Origin: Medicago truncatula
Lineage: Eukaryota; Streptophyta; Magnoliopsida; Fabales; Fabaceae
Reading direction: 5' to 3'
DNA: 64,000 bases
NCBI RefSeq assembly: GCF_003473485.1
Contig: NC_053042.1
Coordinates: 49,873,762 to 49,937,761, forward strand
Part shown: positions 59,079 to 64,000 of the stretch, in pieces
Numbering within the stretch: the stretch's first letter is position 1
Layout: each line of letters opens with the position of its first letter
The notes under the pieces: generated by a model
Databases searched by the model: none
Told to the model about the DNA's origin: nothing
Seen by the model: the letters and a program-made list of their open reading frames with translations, nothing else
Made by a program: the position numbers and the translations under genes

Positions 59079-59673
59079 AAAAAAAATTAGCAAAAAAAAA
59101 TCTGTTTTTAAGTGTAGCATGGGTATTACTTTCATGTCCTTCCAAATAATCCTATAATCACAAGGTAGAGAAACATTTTCCTCTCCCTATGTTCATAGTC
59201 ATTTCATCTTTTTCCATCTCTTCTTCACCCTGACCTTCACCACCCACACGACCACATCAGCGAGAAGATGGAATGAAGGATTAAAAAAAATCAAGTGATT
59301 AGTAATTATAGTGGTTGTTTGAAAAGATTAACAAGTTTTGGGACGAAAACTCTAATGACGTGTAATTGCATGGACTATTTGCATAAATAAGTAAAAAAAA
59401 AAAAAAAGATAAGCAACTTTTCTTGTAAAGAGGTTAACTAATAAAATTTGTACCAAGCTAACTAATAAAATTCTTGTAAGGAGGTTAACTAATAAAATTC
59501 GTACCAGCTTTTCTTGGATCTTTATAATTTGAGACGGAGGAGGTATGAATTAATAAAATTTGTACCAACACACAGACATCCAATTTTTTTGAGTTAACCT
59601 CCATAGTTATGATGAAATTAACCTCCTTAACTTTATGGTACCTCCTTGATCTCCTTAGTTTTATTAATCCATA

Positions 59674-60014
59674 CTTCCTCCGTCTCAAATTATAAGTTGT
59701 TTTAAAAAAAATAATAATTTATAAGTCGTTTTGCAATTTCAATGAAGCATCCTTCAAAAAGAAAAAAATTATCAATGAAACATTAATGATATTTTTTTTA
59801 TTATACTCTTAATTTTATTTTTTTTGACAAGTTGTTATACTCTTAATTATTCGTTACTCTCTTCTTTTAATTCCTTAACTTATTTTTTTCCATTTTATTT
59901 ATTAAGGATAATTTTATAAAACAACTCATAATATATCTTTTTAATACAAAATTAATTGTATTTTTTAATACGTGTGAAATGACAAAAATAATTTATAATT
60001 TGGGACATAGAGAG
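59674..60014. mobile_element. Stowaway-like MITE
   Basis: Ends CTTCCTCCGTCTCAAATTAT and ATAATTTGGGACATAGAGAG, TA on both sides. A detached right end of a similar element (TAATTTGAGACGGAGGAGG) lies just upstream at about 59524-59542. Confidence 0.75.
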
Positions 60015-60570
60015 TAATAAATAAAGCAAATATAAACTCTTCCAATGCAAACTAAGAAATTGATACTCCTTAATAAATCGATTTTTGTCTAAGTATCATT
60101 TGCATGTAATTGCAAAAACGAATATTTAATTCAAATTCTTAACTTTATGCATCAATTTTGTGTGACTTTTATTTTTAGATCAGTAATTTAAAATTTCTTA
60201 GCACTTACACTAAGATCGTTGACGAATGAAGGATGAAAGCTTCACTTTATCAAATACTCCTCCACTTGCTCCTCCTCACACTTCCAAGGTAGAGGTAGCA
60301 TTTCCCTTTTTGGTCATGCTAACAACTTAAGAATTTCACAAATAACATGTATTTATTAAAGAAAAAACATTTTAAGAAATGAATTGTCATAATTTTCAAC
60401 ACATTTTTTTTTTATACTTTTAGTGTATGCTATGTAGTATATTCGCATAATCCCTTCGAAAATCTAGGGCACACTTATGAGTTGTCTCTCCTAATTTTTA
60501 AATGATATCAACAATAATATATTTGGCAACGATTATGTTATTTTGTTGCATGACAAATAATTTAAGAAAA

Positions 60571-61925
60571 ATGTTAATTTATACTCTTAGGGTGGAAGAT
60601 AAGGATCTCAAAATAGAATTAAACAATAAATATTATATTGATAAAATAAGTTTTTAAGTTTTTAAGGTTATGAATGTACAATTCTTTATTTAGTTTTTTT
60701 ATCTTGTGTTTTTAAAGCACAAGTTAACATGACTCATAATTTAATTATTAGTTCAAAAAAATTAACTTAAATTTTCATATCAAGTAATTTGGGTTAAAGT
60801 AATAACTATTCACTCAAGTAAATTTATTTATTTAGTTTTCCAAAGCCTCTAACAAATTTATTAGTCTATTTTTCTAGACTCTCGTGTTCATAATAAAAAT
60901 GTCCAAATGTTTTTTAAATAAACCGAAAGATTTTCAGTTCAAATGTAACTTTGAAAATGCAGCATTATTAAATTTCTTAAACGAAAGTTTTAATGTTATT
61001 TACGATTTCTTTCAATTTGTTTGGCTTTATAGTTACAAGTAAATGATAGTGCCACATTTTACACTTTGGATGGAGTAAAATTTAAAATCATTTATTCGAC
61101 ATCCTAATAACAATTTATTTTCGGTTTAATTATCTTTTTGATCCTCTAACTATTTAATTGGTATCAGATTGGTCATCTAACTAAAAATTGATTTATCAAC
61201 CTGATACCAATTAAATAGTTAAAGGATCAAAAAAGTAATTTAACCTTTATGCTTTGCAGAGATAATATGTCTAACAAACTTTTTTCTTTCTTCTAGGAAC
61301 TTGTACCTTATTAACCATGTTGGAAAAAGTTAGGTGCTAAAATGAATATTTCTTGATCATTAAACTATGAGAAATATTAAAGAGTGTCTTTAGGGCATTG
61401 GTTAAAAGAATATAAATAGAAATAATTTGTTGAAAAATGTTGAATTCGACTTTTTAAAAGTTAAAAAGTTGTAATTTCCAATGCAAAACTACTACTTTTA
61501 GTTTCCTTAACCTTTGTCTTGAGGGCACTGGTTAGCAAGACCTTAAACTATAAGTTATGTTAACCAATATCCCAGACACTGGTTAAAGAAACTAAAAAGA
61601 AAAGTTTTAAAGTGAAAATAACACTTTTTATGTTTTTGAAGTGTTGACAGCAAAAGTTACAATGCAATACTTACTACACTTGATTCTTTAAGTGTTCCGG
61701 AGACATCGGTTAACATTTCCCTTAAACTACAGGGGCATAGACCAGTTTTATTTTCTTAAAAATATATAATTTTAGAGTCATGTTAACTTGACACAAGTTA
61801 AGAAGCTTAAAATAAAAAAAATATAACTTTTAAAATTTTTAAGATATTAAATACATAATTTTTTTAAAAAAAATTATACTCATATAGTCTCTTCTTAACT
61901 TATGCCCCAAAGCACAAGTTATTAT
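60571..61925. repeat. Cluster of four degenerate short MITEs (GTTAACTTGTG family)
   Basis: Approximate members: 60571-60733, 61385-61540, 61558-61722, 61776-61925. Each begins and ends with variants of (C)ATGTTAAC...GTGC/CACT in inverted order. A separate hairpin element lies between them at 61123-61245. Confidence 0.5.
61123..61245. mobile_element. Small hairpin MITE
   Basis: GGTTTAATTATCTTTTTGAT through AACTATTTAATTGGTATCAG is followed after a short loop by the near-exact inverted copy CTGATACCAATTAAATAGTT to AAGTAATTTAACC. About 123 bp in total. Confidence 0.8.
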
Positions 61926-62159
61926 TTCCCTTAACTTTAATTCAAGAGGTTAATGGATAGTTTTTTTTTAAGCAAAAGCAAATTTACTCCTAATACATTT
62001 CATTTAAAATCATTGGATACAATAAAATATCATAAGTTTTTCTTTTTTTTAAGGAACAAAATATCATAAGTTCTTTTCTTGATTTGAATTACATTACAGT
62101 GATATAAAGTCTTAAATTGAATTACATTTACAGTTATTTTATTGATACTAAGCTACAGT

Positions 62160-62560
62160 GATATTAAGTCTTAAGTGTTGGTGGGACCCAATAACGGAGC
62201 CACGCCGGTTAGCCGTACGCTGCTGACGGCGGATTGCCGGCGGATATTCTGCCGGTAAAATCCCTTTTCTGATCTCTCTGTGCTGCTGCCTATGCCTCTG
62301 TTCACATTGCTGACTCTACTGCTATGATACCATCCATAGATGATAGTAGACTTGATTCATTCAAATCGTTATGATCTTGCCACGTGTAATTTAGTCTTTA
62401 ATGCTGTTATCTGACCGATGTTTCTTTTCTTCAATCCCGTTGTGATCTTGCCACGTGTACTGTATGTTTTCCTTGATCGCATTGATTAACGTCGTAAAAA
62501 TAGAGCTATTGATTGATACTCTTGTGTTCAATAAATCAAATTTCATGTCAGCTATAGTTG
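62160..62560. other. GC-richer island with twin G-box words, unassigned
   Basis: Composition changes locally (GCCACGCCGGTTAGCCG, GACGGCGGATTGCCGGCGG). TCTTGCCACGTGTA occurs at 62375-62388 and again at 62446-62459. No protein frame is supported. It could be a fragment of a promoter or of a repeat. Confidence 0.4.
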
Positions 62561-62707
62561 CCAAAAATATACTACTTTTTCGTCAAAAAAAAAAATTGTA
62601 GTGCGGTTTATTAAATTAATTTCCACTCTCCCTTGAACATATTTTTTGTTTAAATCATAAAATAGCTATTCTTTATGAGTTTTTTTATTTACACTCTATA
62701 TATTTTT

Positions 62708-63606
62708 GGTTACACCCAATTTTTTTAAAAGTTTTTGATAATATCAAAATTGTCCTTTTATATAAATTTTTTAAAATTTTGATTTCATTTATTGTCACTC
62801 TAAAATTACAATCTCTTTCACCCACCAACGATCAAACAATCCTGATGTTCAATTAATCTCTATGGAAGATTAAAGAGTGAATCAAAACATCTTTCATTCA
62901 TACTCGATTGCATACAAATAAGTGAATTTTTTCTTCTTTTTCAATAACGCTGGTTTCAATTTTATTCTTCTTGTTCAACTGCACTGTACGACAGTTTCAG
63001 TTTTACATTGTTGAGGTTAACTTAAATTCAGTTTAAGTAGGTTCATGTAAACTTAGTTTACATAATCTCTTAAACTTAGTTTACATAACATACTTAAACT
63101 GAGTTTAAGTATGTACACTTAAACTCAGTTTACATGACCTACTTAAACTAAGTTTACATGTACATACTTAAACTGATATTACGTATAATCATTGAACAAG
63201 GTTGAACTTCTAGATGTACACTTAAAATTCATTGACAAACTTAAACTGAGTTTACATGACCTACTTAAACTCACTTAAACTGAGTTTAAGTATGTATACT
63301 TAAACTCAGTTTACATGAGCTACTTAAACTAAGTTTACATGATCTACTTAACCTGAGTTTAAATATGTACACTTAAACATAGTTTACATGACCTACTTAA
63401 AATAAGTTTACATGTACATACTTAAACTGAGATTACGTAGAATCATTGAACAAGGTTGAAATTTTAAATGTAAACTTAAACTCGGTTTCCATGACCTACT
63501 TAAACTGAGTTTAAGTATGTACACTTAAACTCAGTTTACATGACCTACTGAAACTAAGTTTACATGACCTACTTAACCTGAAAAGAGATTTTAGGGTGTA
63601 ACCAAG
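62708..63606. mobile_element. Inverted-repeat element carrying a GTTTAC satellite (second copy)
   Basis: GGTTACACCC at 62708 is mirrored by GGGTGTAACC at about 63594-63603. Next to the left end AAATTGTCCTTTTATATAAATTTTT parallels, in reverse orientation, the 6200-6250 stretch of the element at 5426-6294. The interior holds a satellite at about 63010-63580. No protein. Outer limits are less certain than for the first copy. Confidence 0.5.
63010..63580. repeat. Satellite of AAACTNAGTTT palindromes
   Basis: Repeated words TTAAACTGAGTTTAAGTATG, ACTTAAACTCAGTTTACATG and ACCTACTTAAACTAAGTTTA recur in alternating order. Nearly every unit carries the palindrome AAACT(G/C/A)AGTTT. Confidence 0.85.
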
Positions 63607-63610
63607 AAAA

Positions 63611-64000
63611 ATGGAAGATGCTTTTTAAAAATTAAATTTTATGGATAAGTAATTTTGTCATTTTAAGATGCAACCAGGATTAAATAATGTGTAATTAGAA
63701 AAACTCATTCTTTATTAACGTTAAAATCTATATATATAGCTCACCCGAAAAATAGTTATGCAACCAGGAGTATAGCTTTTTTTTTTTTTGAGAGAGAGTT
63801 ATAATATAAAGTAACTTTGGCATTGAATAGACAGATAAAATGTTGTTGTCAATACTACATAATGGGCTTGGTAAAATGGTTGAAAAAAGCAAGAGTTATC
63901 GGGGTGGATTATTCTAGGACTAGGTGTTTTGAAGTGGAATTTGGTATTGGTCTACTTGGTCACATGGGATGTAACTATCAAACAGCCCCGAAATATCTTA
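63611..64000. other. Window end, no gene seen
   Basis: AT-rich, then a moderately mixed stretch from 63840 with no open frame of note. A feature could continue beyond the window. Confidence 0.4.

Overview
The window looks like AT-rich plant nuclear DNA from a legume, most likely Medicago truncatula or a close relative. Genes are split by short AT-rich introns with GT-AG borders, the proteins are typical dicot families, and the spacers are packed with tRNA-derived SINEs, LINE tails, hAT elements, Mutator-like (MULE) MITEs with 9-bp target duplications and Stowaway-like MITEs. The species assignment is an inference from these features, not a database match.

Layout of host genes. 1.5-2.5 kb (minus) and 7.7-8.5 kb (plus) are two paralogous three-exon bHLH transcription factors in inverted orientation. 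10.1-10.4 kb (minus) is a lone first exon of a CYP704-like cytochrome P450. 17.1-21.2 kb (minus) is a 14-exon DEAD-box RNA helicase of the RH7 / RNA helicase II-Gu type. 23.0-25.2 kb (minus) is an embryo-specific ATS3-type PLAT/LH2 protein. 26.6-28.8 kb (minus) is a decayed partial copy of the RH7 3' half, on the other side of ATS3. 31.2-32.7 kb (minus) is a single-exon GT47 xyloglucan galactosyltransferase (XLT2/MUR3 type). 38.1-40.0 kb (minus) holds an unrecognised multi-exon gene remnant. 46.1-50.3 kb (plus) is RAR1, the two-CHORD co-chaperone of SGT1/HSP90-dependent disease resistance.

Layout of mobile DNA. A 4.5-kb hAT element (11697-16183) has an exact 8-bp target duplication and a damaged transposase. 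A short relative lies at 36749-37547. LINE 3' ends lie near 4.2, 30.6, 33.2, 33.9-35.0, 40.7-42.4 and 43.6-44.1 kb. MULE-type MITEs with exact 9-bp duplications are at 6637-7047, 25432-26223, 53741-54978 (itself carrying a nested one at 53870-54692) and 55200-55515. Two satellite-bearing inverted-repeat elements, apparently one family, sit near the two ends of the window (5.4-6.3 and 62.7-63.6 kb). From 50.3 kb to the end I see no credible host gene, only repeats.

The host genes do not form a functional cluster; this is ordinary eukaryotic gene order. The points I find most worth a second look are the satellite-bearing element pair, the nested MULE MITE with its empty-site relative, the unrecognised gene remnant with two in-frame TAA codons, the basic-region change in the second bHLH paralogue and the displaced start of RH7. 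No LTR retrotransposon with recognisable gag-pol was seen.
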